DNA from: Moniliophthora roreri
Taxonomy: Eukaryota; Basidiomycota; Agaricomycetes; Agaricales; Marasmiaceae
NCBI GenBank assembly: GCA_001466705.2
Contig: LATX02000205.1
Location: forward strand, 186,001 to 250,000
Length of the DNA: 64,000 bases
Direction of reading: 5' to 3'
In this document: positions 43,415 to 54,189 of the stretch, one piece after another
Position numbering within the stretch: position 1 is the stretch's first letter
Layout: the number at the start of each line of letters is the position of its first letter
Notes under the pieces: generated by a model
Told to the model about the DNA's origin: nothing
Database searches by the model: none
The model's input: the letters and a program-made list of their open reading frames with translations, nothing else
Program-made: the position numbers and the translations under genes

Positions 43415-44693
43415 CTATATGGAGGAATTGGTCTTAAAGAATGTAAGGCCGAGAAATTCTCTGTGGCATTGAAATTTATCCCAAGGTAGATTCTTCGTCA
43501 TAAGATCTGCGGGTTGTTGATTTGTGGGGATGAAGAATACTTCTACTTTTTTCTTGGCAACACATTCTCGAATATGGTGATATTTAATATCAATGTGCTT
43601 TGTTTGTTTTTCAGTAACTTGATTTTTACTGATGAAGATAGCACCTTGATTATCACTAAGCAATGGTAGTTTTGCTATGGGATATTCGATTTCAGAGAAT
43701 AGATTTATTATCCATTTGATCTGTCTAGCACAGTCAGATAAAGCCATATATTCGGCTTCAGTACTGGATAATGCTACGGATTTCTGTTTTTGTGAAACCC
43801 AGAAGACTGGAGCACAAGCGAAGTTAATGAGATAACCTGTTTGTGAGACTCTAGTGTCTTCATCTGCAGCCCAGTCAGAATCGGCATATGCTATGAAACC
43901 TTGTTCTCCTTGCTTATCTTTGTAAGTAAGAGAATATTTGCGGGTTCTGATTAGGTATCGAATGATATATTTTGCTTTGTTGAGATGCTCCTGAGTAGGA
44001 TTTGTCCCATATTGCGAAAGTTTGATGACCGGAAAAGTGATGTCTGGTCGGGTACCTAAGCATAGATATAGAAGTGATCCGATCACTGATTGGAATTGGG
44101 ATCTGATTGTAGAGTTTGCTTCTCCTTTATTAGCCATAGGTTTATACCCAGCGGGTAATGGAGTGCGAGTGGGATTGGCGTTTTCCATACCAAAGCGTTT
44201 AATGATTTTCTCGAGATAGTCACTTTGATCAAGTGATAAAGTATGTTGCTTTCGATCTCAAGTAATCCACATTCGTAGGAATTCTCTAGGTTCGCCTAAA
44301 TCTCTACATTCCCATATTTTCATGAATTCTTTCTTCTTTGAGTGAAGAAGGCTAGAATTTGAACCCATGAAAATCGCATCATCTACATATACAATGGCAA
44401 TGATAATATCATTTCCATGTATAAAGTAATATACACCAGCGTCTGATATACAGCGCTTAAATCCTAGTTTTGCCATGGATTTAGTGCATTGGTACCACCA
44501 TGATAAAGAGGCTTGTTTTAAACCATATAATGCACGGCATAATAACCAAACTTTATTTGAACCTTTGACGAATCCTTGTGGTTGTTCCATGTATATCTCC
44601 TTGTCAAGTTCGCCATAGAGAAAGGCTGTTTTGACATCTAGCGCTTGGATATCCCAATTCTCAAGAGCGGCTAGTGCAAGTAATATGCGAACG
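43415..44693 (-). pseudogene. pol (RT-RH): Copia RT and RNase H, copy 2, cut at N
   Basis: RT with LYGLKQASLSW and catalytic YVDD (44258-44590 frame), then LDQSDYLEKII-type spacer, SLLYLCLGTRPDI, and RNase H (ADSDWAADEDTR). One TGA interrupts the frame (44260-44258). At 44275-44273 this copy has CGA where copy 3 has TGA (46079-46077). Confidence 0.9.
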
Positions 44694-44694
44694 N
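44694..44694. other. scaffold join (single N)
   Basis: Joins copia RT to the inside of a copia LTR. Confidence 0.95.
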
Positions 44695-45174
44695 TGTGCT
44701 CAACTCACATTTGTACGAGAACTTGTTAGAACCTTGAGGGTTGTAGAGGTGCGATGTGCAGAGTAGTCAATGTAAATTGAACTGAGGAATGTAGCTACAT
44801 ACATGCTTGCTTTTATACTACTCTAAAGGATAAGTTCCGTAGATAAACGGAGAAACCTAGTAAGCTATGGATGTAAGCTACTGAATACTTGTGAGACGAA
44901 GTATCCAAGAATAATGTGTCTTGGAGAGACACAATACAATCCTCTGACAGCGGAAGGAACTATACATGAATTCTACATGTGTTCTACTGTATTGTGCATG
45001 AGGCTACAATACTCCTACTGGACGAGGGAGCACTCCTATGACTGTAGTGCAAGCTCCGGAGAAGCTCAGGAACGTACTTTGTAAGTTCCGTAGTTGATCA
45101 CATACGCAAGTAATACAATAACTAGTGTTCCTAATGTACCTAGTTTAGTATAGTACAGGTACTGTGCTTCAACA
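44695..45174 (-). repeat. Copia LTR copy 3 (3' LTR), left end cut at N
   Basis: Homologous to the last 480 bp of LTR copies 1 and 2; followed by PPT complement and pol. Confidence 0.9.
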
Positions 45175-45216
45175 CTCCCCCTCACTAAGTTTGTGATAAA
45201 CTTTGTAGTGATTGAG

Positions 45217-47423
45217 CTATATGGAGGAATCGGTCTTAAAGAATGTAAGGCCGAGAAATTCTCTGTGGCGTTGAAATTTATCCCAAGGTAGATTCTTCGT
45301 CATAAGATCCGCAGGTTGTTGATTTGTGGGGATGAAGAATACTTCTACTTTCTTCTTGGCAACGCATTCTCGAATATGGTGATATTTAATATCAATGTGC
45401 TTTGTTCGTTTTTCAGTAACTTGATTTTTACTGATGAAGATAGCACCTTGATTATCACTAAGCAATGGTAGTTTTGCTATGGGATATTCGATTTCAGAGA
45501 ATAGATTAATTATCCATTTGATCTGTCTAGCACAGTCAGATAAAGCCATGTATTCGGCTTCAGTACTGGATAATGCTATGGATTTCTGTTTTTGTGAAAC
45601 CCAGAAGACTGGAGCACAAGCAAAGTTAATGAGATAACCTGTTTGTGAGACACTCTAGTGTCTTCATCTGTAGCCCAGTCAGAGTCAGCATATGCTATGA
45701 AACTTTGTTCTCTTTCCTTATCTTTATAAGTAAGAGAATATTTGCGGGTTCCAATTAGGTATCAAATGATGTATTTTGCTTTGTTGAGATGCTCCTGAGT
45801 AGGATTTGTCCCATATTGCGAAAGTTTGATGACTGGAAAAGTGATATCTGGTTGGGTACCTAAGCATAAATATAGAAGTGATCCGATCACTGATTGGAAT
45901 TGGGATCTAATTGTAGAGTTCGCTTCTCCTTGATTAGCTGTAGGTTTATAGCCAGCGGGTAATGGAGTGCAAGTAGGATTGGCGTTTTCCATACCAAAGC
46001 GTTTAATGATTTTCTCGAGATAGTCACTTTGATCAAGTGATAAAGTATGTCGCTTTCGATCTTGAGTAATCTGCATTCATAGGAATTCTCTAGGTTCGCC
46101 TAAATCTCTACATTCCCATATTTTCATGAATTCTTTCTTCTTTGAGTGAAGAAGGCTAGAATTTGAACCCATGAAAATCACATCATCTACATATACAATG
46201 GCAATGATGATATCATTTCCACGTATAAAATAATATACACCAGCATCTGATATACAGCGCTTAAATCCTAGCTTAGCCATGGATTTAGTGCATTGGTACC
46301 ACCATGATAGAGAGGCTTGTTTTAAACCATATAATGCATGGCGTAATAACCAAACTTTGTTTGAACCTTTGACGAATCCTTGTGGTTGTTCCATATAAAT
46401 TTCCTTGTCAAGTTCGCCATAGAGAAAGGCTGTTTTGACATCTAGCGCTTGGATATCCCAATCCTCAAGAGCAGCTAGTGCAAGTAATATGTGAATGGTT
46501 TCAAAGCATACTACAGGAGAGAACAGTTTGTCATAATCTATTCCTTCGACTTGTGAGAAACCTTTTGCAACAAGTCATGTCTTATAACGGCCATCTGTTT
46601 TAACGTCAAAAACCCATCTGGATTTTATCACTTTTCGACCTTGAGGTAAATCTACAAGTTTGTAAACATTACGTTCTTGTAGTGATTTGAGTTCGTCATG
46701 ACATGCAGCCATCCATTTCTTCTGTTCATTTTTTGACAGAGTAAGAATATCTTTATATTGCCATTGACATGCATTGTCAATAGACAAAGCTGATGTCATA
46801 ATGTAATCAAGGTAATGAACTCCCCCTTCCTGAGAAAGAATTTGTACATAATTGACCATTTCATCATCAGTCTGAGGTGGAGTTCGATCAATCTCTATTT
46901 GATCATGATCTTGTTCCATTTCATCCTCATTTGACTGTTGTATTTGATGCTCAGCAGGTGGAATTTCCTGCTCATGGTCACGACTACTACCTTGTATGAA
47001 TTCTTGATCAGGACTATCACCTTGATCATCAGAACCAGGTAAGTTATTATATGTACATAGACATAGTCTTTCTCAGATAGGCATACGACCCATAGCGTCT
47101 CCATACCACTGTGGTACGCGAGTCTGTCTTTTAGGACGACTTTGCTGATGTTGACTTGGGTCAAACATCTGTACCCTTCGTCGCATTCTCCTGTTAATAT
47201 TATTTATTTCAGGATCTACTGGGTTTTGCGGCAGTGCAGTATTTTTAGGTTGTGTTTGATCCCCACCATCATTCTGGTTATAATGATGATCCACAGGATC
47301 ATTACCTCTGTTGGGATGATTAGGTTGAGGGAAATCAGGATGATCGTCATCATCATTATTTCCTCCCCCTTGATTGTGATTTTGATGACCATCATCATCA
47401 TTATCTGATTGTGGTCGATTCAT
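45217..47423 (-). pseudogene. pol (RT-RH): Copia-A reverse transcriptase and RNase H region
   Basis: Leftward: an Asn/Asp/Gln-rich linker (47423-47073), then DEMVNYVQILSQE and a block ending KSRWVFDVKTDGRYKT (46919-46575), then RT with EQPQGFVKGS, YGLKQASLSWW and YVDD (46394-46077), the PLPAGYKP spacer (46076-45762), and RNase H (45549-45217). In-frame stops: TAA 47457, TGA near 47080, TGA near 46577, TGA 46079-46077, TGA 45764-45762; a 2 bp insertion near 45655 shifts frame in RNase H. The TGA at 45764-45762 is CGA in copies at 42126, 43960, 63512 and 63787. Confidence 0.88.
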
Positions 47424-47456
47424 ACCAGTAAAAGGAATAGATAAGATTCCATTGGT

Positions 47457-49766
47457 TTATTGTAAGGTTCGATCAACTGAATTAGACGAGTATGGAAAGT
47501 CTTCTTTGTTGAAGTCTGCTTGAGCAGCCGTAAATATCGTCTTGTCCTGTCGCATAAACCGATATCCTTTAGTATTAGGAGCGTAATCTAAGAATGTCAT
47601 ACGTTCCATTTTCTTTGAAAGTTTGTTCTTGCGCTGTTCTTTATGAATGAAGACATATGCTGAACATCCTGGTGTTCGAAAATATGACACATCAGGTACT
47701 TTCTTACTATAGATTTTGGTTGGAGTTTTCCAATCTAAGCGTTTATTAGGAGTGCGATTATATACATGCACAGCATTATTCATCATGAATTCCCACCAAG
47801 ACTGTAGTAGGGAGGCATGATTCCGGAATTTTTCTGCTTTTTCCGCAAGAGTACAAATTGAACGTTCAACTCTTCCTTGCTGTTGGTGTATATGAGGAGC
47901 TGAGTTACGCATTTGAATTCCATTATCCTTCAGATATGTTTGGAACTCATTTCCAAAAAATTCTCCACCATGATCAGTTTGAACACATTTAATGATTTTA
48001 CCAGTTTGCTTTTCGGTTAGAGCACGAAAGTGTTTGAAGCTGGTAAGTGTTTCAAATTGATTCTTAGTTCGTTGATGATAAATCCATCCTACTGAGGAAT
48101 GGTCATCAATCAGAACTAATGTATATCGATTTTGGTGGTAAGAATTAATGGGAAACTCCTTAATATCCATATGAATGAGTTCTAGGATATTATCTTTACA
48201 CTTTTGAGAACTATGGTAAGGTTTAGATGCTGTTCCTCCTTCAGCACATCCCTTACACAAGGACTTTTTGGATCCTTGTTTCTCAATGGAAAATCCTTTG
48301 CAATGCTTCATACAGTTTGTCAATACATGATAGGGTATATGTCCAAATCTGTTATGAGCAATCACAGGATCAGTTGACTTAATCTTGAAAGCAAGAATGG
48401 TAACTGCTTCGTTCTGTTTGACAGAGGAAGCATGTAGGTATGTGTACCCATCTCTTTCTGGCTTCGCGAATAGCAACATAAAGAGTTTACCATTAGCTTT
48501 TATAATTATAGAGGTTTCTGAGAACGAATATTTAATATCGTAACCATTTACAATATATTTATTCCCAGCTAGAAGTCTATGATTTGCTTTAGGCCAATAG
48601 AACACTGGATAAAGTTTGACTGTATGGGTTTCTCCAAGTGAATTGGTATGATGAATGATTACAGTTCCTTGGTGAGTTATGATATCCGATCCAGTGACTC
48701 CAATGATTTGCTTGGGTCCTGTAGGAATTTCATTTAACTCAAGAAAATCAGACTTAAAAGGTGTTATGTGATTGGTTGCAGCAGTATCAAGAGCCCATTC
48801 AATTGTTTGTAGTTCTAAGGATACAAGGTTTTTATCACTAATTTTAGTCATCATACATTGTACAATGTTACTATTTACAGAGTTAGAAAGAAATTGTTCA
48901 TTGAGTGTTGGTGTTTGCTCAGAATCAATGTTTGTTTCTACTGATTTATTAGTGATGCTGCTCTTAAGATCAATAAGATCATACCAATCATAATAGTCTG
49001 CGTCATTCATGATGTAATCATTGTAGTTTTCGTCCCAATCTTCTTTGTCAAAGTCCCCTGTATTCAGGTTCTTCCCTCCATTTTTCCCTTGAGAATTTCC
49101 TTCATCAAGAGGAACAACATCCGCAATGTTAATCTTACTTGGAGATATAACATGAGCATGGATGTTTGAAGAACCTTGAATAAACTCGGGTACTTCCAGT
49201 TGAGGATTATTGACTGTTATGGAAGTAATGTTGATTCCCAGATCCGGCATTACTGGTTTAGGAGGCGGTGATGGTGCCTCTATATCAATATTGGGAACCT
49301 CAAGAGTATCTCCTTTTGGACGGTAAGGAGTTTGAGGTTGAACTGGTTTGGGTTGGAAGAGTTTTCTGTCCCCAAAGTGTTCTAAAACCATATTGCAGGC
49401 TTCCTGTTTGGTGATTTTCCTAAAAGTATTTTCCCCAACATTAAACTCGTAAGGAGGTGGAGTCAGTTCTTTGCCGAATTGGAACATTTTATCTCCAATT
49501 TTGACTTGTGGCAAAAGATTAGACTGTATTGTGGGGAAGCATTTGGAAATATTACCAAAGAAGTCTTTAGTAGTTTGCCAGTTCTTTTCTAATTCTTTTT
49601 GAATTGCCACTGATTCTTCCTTAGTTTTGATCCGAATATCATCAGTCATAGTTACTGATCGATATGGTCTTTTCCCCATCCACTTGTCAATGAAATCAGG
49701 GTGTTTAGCTTGGCAAGCCGGTGAGTCACATCTGTGCTTGGCAGCTAATCCCTTGTCTTGGAACAT
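47457..49766 (-). CDS. pol (PR-INT): Copia-A protease and integrase (769-codon open segment)
   Basis: Residues 1-320 are a Cys/Pro/Asp-containing spacer (CDSPACQAKHPDF near the start; Asp/Tyr-rich YNDYIMNDADYYDWYD near 250). The protease active site is WALDTAATNH (Asp327; the usual DSGAS is DTAAT). GAG-pre-integrase zinc ligands: H471 and H476 (AHNRFGH), C504 and C507 (CKGC). Integrase DDE: D534 (HMD), D598 (QTDHGGEF), E634 (GRVERS). The last part (FRTPGCSAYVFIH ... KMERMTFLDY) is the usual copia integrase tail. It continues the same frame as the upstream ORFs across a TGA at 49784-49782. Confidence 0.93.
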   Translation of the reverse strand: MFQDKGLAAKHRCDSPACQAKHPDFIDKWMGKRPYRSVTMTDDIRIKTKEESVAIQKELEKNWQTTKDFFGNISKCFPTIQSNLLPQVKIGDKMFQFGKELTPPPYEFNVGENTFRKITKQEACNMVLEHFGDRKLFQPKPVQPQTPYRPKGDTLEVPNIDIEAPSPPPKPVMPDLGINITSITVNNPQLEVPEFIQGSSNIHAHVISPSKINIADVVPLDEGNSQGKNGGKNLNTGDFDKEDWDENYNDYIMNDADYYDWYDLIDLKSSITNKSVETNIDSEQTPTLNEQFLSNSVNSNIVQCMMTKISDKNLVSLELQTIEWALDTAATNHITPFKSDFLELNEIPTGPKQIIGVTGSDIITHQGTVIIHHTNSLGETHTVKLYPVFYWPKANHRLLAGNKYIVNGYDIKYSFSETSIIIKANGKLFMLLFAKPERDGYTYLHASSVKQNEAVTILAFKIKSTDPVIAHNRFGHIPYHVLTNCMKHCKGFSIEKQGSKKSLCKGCAEGGTASKPYHSSQKCKDNILELIHMDIKEFPINSYHQNRYTLVLIDDHSSVGWIYHQRTKNQFETLTSFKHFRALTEKQTGKIIKCVQTDHGGEFFGNEFQTYLKDNGIQMRNSAPHIHQQQGRVERSICTLAEKAEKFRNHASLLQSWWEFMMNNAVHVYNRTPNKRLDWKTPTKIYSKKVPDVSYFRTPGCSAYVFIHKEQRKNKLSKKMERMTFLDYAPNTKGYRFMRQDKTIFTAAQADFNKEDFPYSSNSVDRTLQ

Positions 49767-49781
49767 TTGGGCGATCTTCTT

Positions 49782-51404
49782 TCACTGTTCCTGAAGTTCC
49801 TTCTCAGACTTCTTGATAATAGGGTGTTCTTGGGGTTTCAGAGGAAGTCTTGCATTCCAAGGATTGTGGGGATTAAGGGAATCCCAAGCTTTATTGTTTC
49901 TTTCCTTGTTTAACCATGTTTCAGCATAATCTTTCTCCTTTTTCCAAGGGTCTTTAAGGAGAATTGGATCTTCTGCCAAAGAAAGGGTTTCTGTAAATGG
50001 CTTTTTAATAGATTTTTTGTTAAAGCCACGTGGGTTATGTTTCAGCGGAAAACCTTCTTGTACAGAGTTAAACATGATTGGCATGCAAGTTGCACCAACT
50101 GGCCAGTTATCAAGATGATGTGGGTAGTTGCATGTGACACAGAAGACTGTTTTGAAGTCTTGGTTTAGTTTGGGGGTTGGTGCTCTGGATGGGTTTGGTG
50201 TATTCCAATCAACATAGTTGATAGGGAAGTCACCAAATCTGAATGATTCACCAGCTTGAATACCAGGTTGAGCTGGATCTTCATGGACATATTTTCCAGG
50301 AGTGATTTGATTATATTTGTACTCCCCCTTACTAAGGTATGTGATATGCCTTGGTAGTCCACTGGTGCAACGTTGACAATCTTCTTCACAAACTGCTGAA
50401 GGGTGACAATGAAACTCCATTTTAGCATAATTACTAGTATTGAGTTGTTTTTCATTAGTCACGACACAGTTTAGAACCTGTACAAGTGGTTCGATCAGAT
50501 CACGGAGTTGGAACAAAGTATTTCTGATCTGTGTGAAGAAGATCCAATATTTGTCACCAGTATCATCATGATTGGCCATTTGCCAGAGTCCCATGCCACA
50601 AAATTCTGTATGGCGTTCATCTTGCCAAGTACATTTATGACAGGCTTCTGAGCAAAAAGAAATTGGAGTGGAATGAGGGGCGAAGGAAGTTGATTGTGGA
50701 TACTTTGCATAGACGTCCAATGAATCCAAGAAGTCAACAATAGTGGGTTGCTTCTTGTAGTCATGTCTGAGTTGTTGAGCTCTGTTTCAGATATAATCCC
50801 TTTTTGTTTCTATTAGATCAAGAATTATTTTTGCAAAACGAGTTGTTGCAAATAATTGTGAATCAATAGAGGGATTGTTATTTAGAAGCTCAATGTGGAA
50901 TTTAATGTTCTCAGGCATTGGAATCATTGTCGGGTCATATTGAGATTTTGGAATCCAGGCCTGGATTTTGGCTTCCATGAATTGTGACCATCTCCTCATG
51001 GCACGACCATGGTCTGATTTGTGAGGTTGTTTGTTCTTGAATCTATTAATAGGATTGCGAGGAACAGTGGACTCCGAAGTTTTGGTTGGAATAACATCTC
51101 GTACCTGGTTAGGGTACTTATGCGTCATAAGATGTTTTCTGGATGGAAGGTTACCGAAAATATGCTCAAATGATTCTGACGGAAAAATATCTCCAATATT
51201 GATCTCCTCCTGTGTGATTGGAGGGGTCTTAGGAGGAATTTTATCTGTTTCAAGGACTGTGAAAGTTCTGCTAAGCTGGAAATCTCCTCGGAGAAAAGTG
51301 TATGCCCTTTCATTGATAGGGAGGCATACTAATACTGCTTTTTGGAGGATTTTCTGCTTGGCAAAGGAATGGGAATGCATCTTGTAGCATTGTTGGCAAA
51401 CATA
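49782..51404 (-). pseudogene. Copia-A gag-to-protease spacer, Cys-rich, unknown function
   Basis: Open segments 51380-50787 and 50729-49782 lie in the same frame as gag and as the protease ORF, separated only by TAG (51407-51405), TGA (50789-50787) and TGA (49784-49782). The segment has paired Cys clusters: CSEACHKCTWQDERHTEFC, CHPSAVCEEDCQRC and CVTCNYPHHLDNWPVGATC. Together with the start of the next ORF this is about 870 codons between gag and the protease Asp, which ordinary copia elements lack. The preserved frame implies it was translated as part of one polyprotein. I do not recognise a domain. Confidence 0.7.
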
Positions 51405-52275
51405 CTATGTTTTGCAATTTTGTCCAGTTGTAAAGATACCATAGATGGTCTTATCTGGACTAGTGCAAAAATGGTTGACACATTTAGTTGGAACTTTGCC
51501 ATCATCAGAAGGTTTTTCCTGTTTAGGAATTTGGGGTTCTTTCTTTTGAGGCAAATCTGTGATCTCAGCCATCATGACTGAGACTGCTCCATTTGGCTTT
51601 TTCCCTTTTCCTTTCTTGTTCAACTTCTTCTTGTTATTCTTCTTCCCATCAGATTTCTGTTGATTTTGTTGAGGTTGCCCAGGCTGTTTGCCTTTGTTTC
51701 CTTGATTCCCAGAGTTCTGGTTCTGATTATTTTTACCAGAACTTGGATTAGAGTTGCAAGGACGGAATTTCTTTTGTCCATTCCAGTTCAGACTCTGTCC
51801 AGTGTATCGTTGAACACCTGAGATCTGAGTAGCATAAGTGGCAACCCCATCCATATGTCGTCTGTTATATTCCTGTTTGATAAAAGGAAGGATATTGTCA
51901 AAGGTAAGATCCTTCTCTTTGTTGGAGATGAACATCTGGGTCTTAACTCCTTCATATGATTTGGGAAGAGAGTTAAGGAGGAACATTGCCTGGAAATTTG
52001 ACGGAATGGGGAAATTGTTCTCTGACAATTTCACAACACATTGTCTGATGAGATTGGCACTATGATTGGGATTTTGGCCTTTGGCAGTTCATGCCATTAT
52101 GAGACCTTGGAAGAATGTAAATATTTCTGGGAGGCTAGGTACATTGTATTCAGCTTTCAAAGTGTCCCATGTTTCTTTAGCAGTATCTTTGATGATCCAC
52201 TGCAAAGTAGGACTCAATTTGAGCTGAAAAAGGCCAAGTGCTTGGGCATTGGAGGTTTTCCATTCTTTGACGACT
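51405..52275 (-). pseudogene. gag: Copia-A gag, C-terminal part
   Basis: Continues gag from 59934 after removal of Gypsy-2: VVKEWKTSNAQALGLFQLKL ... TAKETWDTLKAEY, then a TGA near 52090, then FLLNSLPKSYEGVKTQM, an Asn/Gln/Lys-rich basic linker, and a Cys-rich end (CVNHFC ... NCKT, then a TAG, CQQC). These are typical of UBN2-type copia gag. Confidence 0.85.
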
Positions 52276-52894
52276 TGTTACAATTATATGCACAGACAGT
52301 CTTTTTTCTCATTTCTTTTCACTTTTCTCTTTCGTATTCATTGCTTGGACATTTTAGCGCCCTCGAGCGCTACCTTCCTTTATTTATCTATGCTTCTTCT
52401 TGACATCTGGACACATCCACTTTCCCAGTCCCCTTTTCTGATTCTATGTCTTTCATGACATCAGCATGAAGTCATTATTCTATTTGATTCTCTTTCTTTC
52501 TATTTATGATGCGATGTCATCTCTGATGTCGCTTATTGTATCATTATAATCTATTTTCATTCCTCGACATCGTCTCTGATGTCATGTTCTTATTTATGAT
52601 ATCGTCATAGGTACATTCTGTTTACTAAACAAACAATGTCGCTCTAACAGATTGTATGCAAACAAGTAACTACAATCGTTGTATAAAGTAGATAGTTTGC
52701 AGGTCTGAGCTACCTCAGCTTAACCTGGTTAATCCTTTGGATATCTTGCTCACACTGACCGAACCGCTAAACAGCTTAGCAGAGAGTTCTACTCTTTGTT
52801 AGTTGTTGGAAACTCGAACTTGATCTCTGTGCTTAACGCTGCTATGTCATAGTGGTTGTTGAGTTGTTGTCGTTGCTGTGCAAGTAACGTAACA
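52276..52894 (+). repeat. Gypsy-2 5' LTR
   Basis: 619 bp, TGTTAC...GTAACA. Lacks 32 bp present in the 3' LTR (after TCTTTCAT near 52455), a deletion between short direct repeats. TATAAA at 52682-52687 lies about 33 bp before the predicted start TCAGCTTAACCT (52715-52726). Confidence 0.93.
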
Positions 52895-52908
52895 AAAGGT
52901 CAAGCTGA
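52895..52908 (+). other. Gypsy-2 primer binding site, self-priming type
   Basis: AAAGGTCAAGCTGA is complementary to TCAGCTTGACCT in the 3' LTR (59749-59760), 33 bp downstream of TATAAA (59716-59721). The 5' LTR copy has one G-to-A mismatch. Confidence 0.65.
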
Positions 52909-52932
52909 TCATTGCTGACCTACCCAGGTTTA

Positions 52933-54189
52933 GGCACCACTGCTTATTGAAACACGACTTCCCTGAGGGCTCCCTTTACGGCAGCTGAAGAATCCAATCT
53001 CAACGATCAACTCGAAGTAGCCGAACAGCTACTGAACCCTGACCCTGAACGAAACCCACACTGAATTACTCGTAGTCAGCGGAGAGGAGCAGTCGAAAGT
53101 CTCCAACTAGAAAGAACAGAACCCGAAGCTAAGTCTTCTGAACCCAATCCATTTGATGAATACCGAAATTTGTTCCATACTCTGACCTCAGAAATGACAA
53201 CTCCAAGCGGAAGTGCTGCTGCTGCATCGGATGTCAAGCTGAAAATAGAACATGACAACACCAATGAACAATGGGCCAGAACTATTTCCATGGCCATACT
53301 CCAGACGATCGATGACAAGAAGGACGAAGCCAGTAAGGGACTGACTCTGGACCCCTTCTTAGGAAAGCAATCGGACACCCACCGCTTCCTCCTCGGCCTT
53401 GAACTTTATTTCACGATGAATCCAGTCAAAGTGAACACCAACGAGAAGAAAAAGATGATTCTTCTCTCTCTCGTCAAAGGAGACACTGGAGAATGGAAGA
53501 TAAGGGAGACAATGAAATTATTTCCTGAAGATGACGACTCCAAGAAGAAGAAGGAAGCTGCCAAAGAAACATGGAGTAGTTTCAAGCAGAGATTCCAAAA
53601 CGAATGGCAACCCATCAACGTTGTCAGAGAAGCGCAGATGAAGATCGAAGAGATCAAGATGAAGGATAGGGCTGATGAATATGTCAATCGATTCCGCCTC
53701 ATTGCAATGGACACCAAATATGACGATGAGGCCCTTACGAAATTCTTTAGAGATGGACTCCCCGAATCTCTGCAGAACAAGATTATGCTCCAAATGGACA
53801 GAGAACCCGAAACTCTGGACGAATGGTACAAGTTGGTGGTCAAATACGACAACCAATACAAATTGGTCATGGCCAATAGGAAGAAGAGAGAGCCGATCAA
53901 GCCAAAGATCGCTCGGAAGGAAAAAGAAGTGACAGTCAGATGAATGCTGTCTGAATCAGACAGAAAGGATTACATGGCTGCAGGGAAGTGTTTCCATTGT
54001 GCAAAGACCAGTCATGTCTCATGAGATTGTCCCACCAAAGGACAAGCACAACAAACTCCGCCGCCCAAATACGAACCGAAGAAGCTCTCACCATGAGAGG
54101 CTTTCACGAAGATCCAAGCGCTTATTGCCGAACAAGGAGAAGGAGAACAAGAGGAGATCTTTGATCTCATGGGAAAAGAGGGTTTTTGA
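52933..54189 (+). pseudogene. gag: Gypsy-2 gag with CCHC knuckle; three internal TGA
   Basis: The frame is coding-like from about 52950 (AAEESNLNDQLEVAEQLL, NPFDEYRNLF) but the first ATG is at 53194, as in Gypsy-1. Core: GDTGEWKIRETMKL, EIKMKDRADEYVNRF, YKLVVKYDNQYK. TGAs at 53941-53943, 54022-54024 (inside the knuckle CFHCAKTSHVS-stop-DC, C-x2-C-x4-H-x4-C) and 54094-54096 sit where Arg is expected. One more TGA near 53063 lies in the upstream extension. The terminal TGA (54187-54189) follows GGGTTTT. Confidence 0.85.
54180..54186 (+). other. putative -1 ribosomal frameshift site GGGTTTT
   Basis: GAG GGT TTT TGA in the gag frame; the pol frame opens at TTG 54186-54188. Same arrangement as Gypsy-1. 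Confidence 0.7.

Noticed and set aside
47142..47408. Plus-strand ORF with Ile-rich product opposite the copia linker
   Set aside because: Complement of an Asn/Asp-rich repeat; composition explains the openness.
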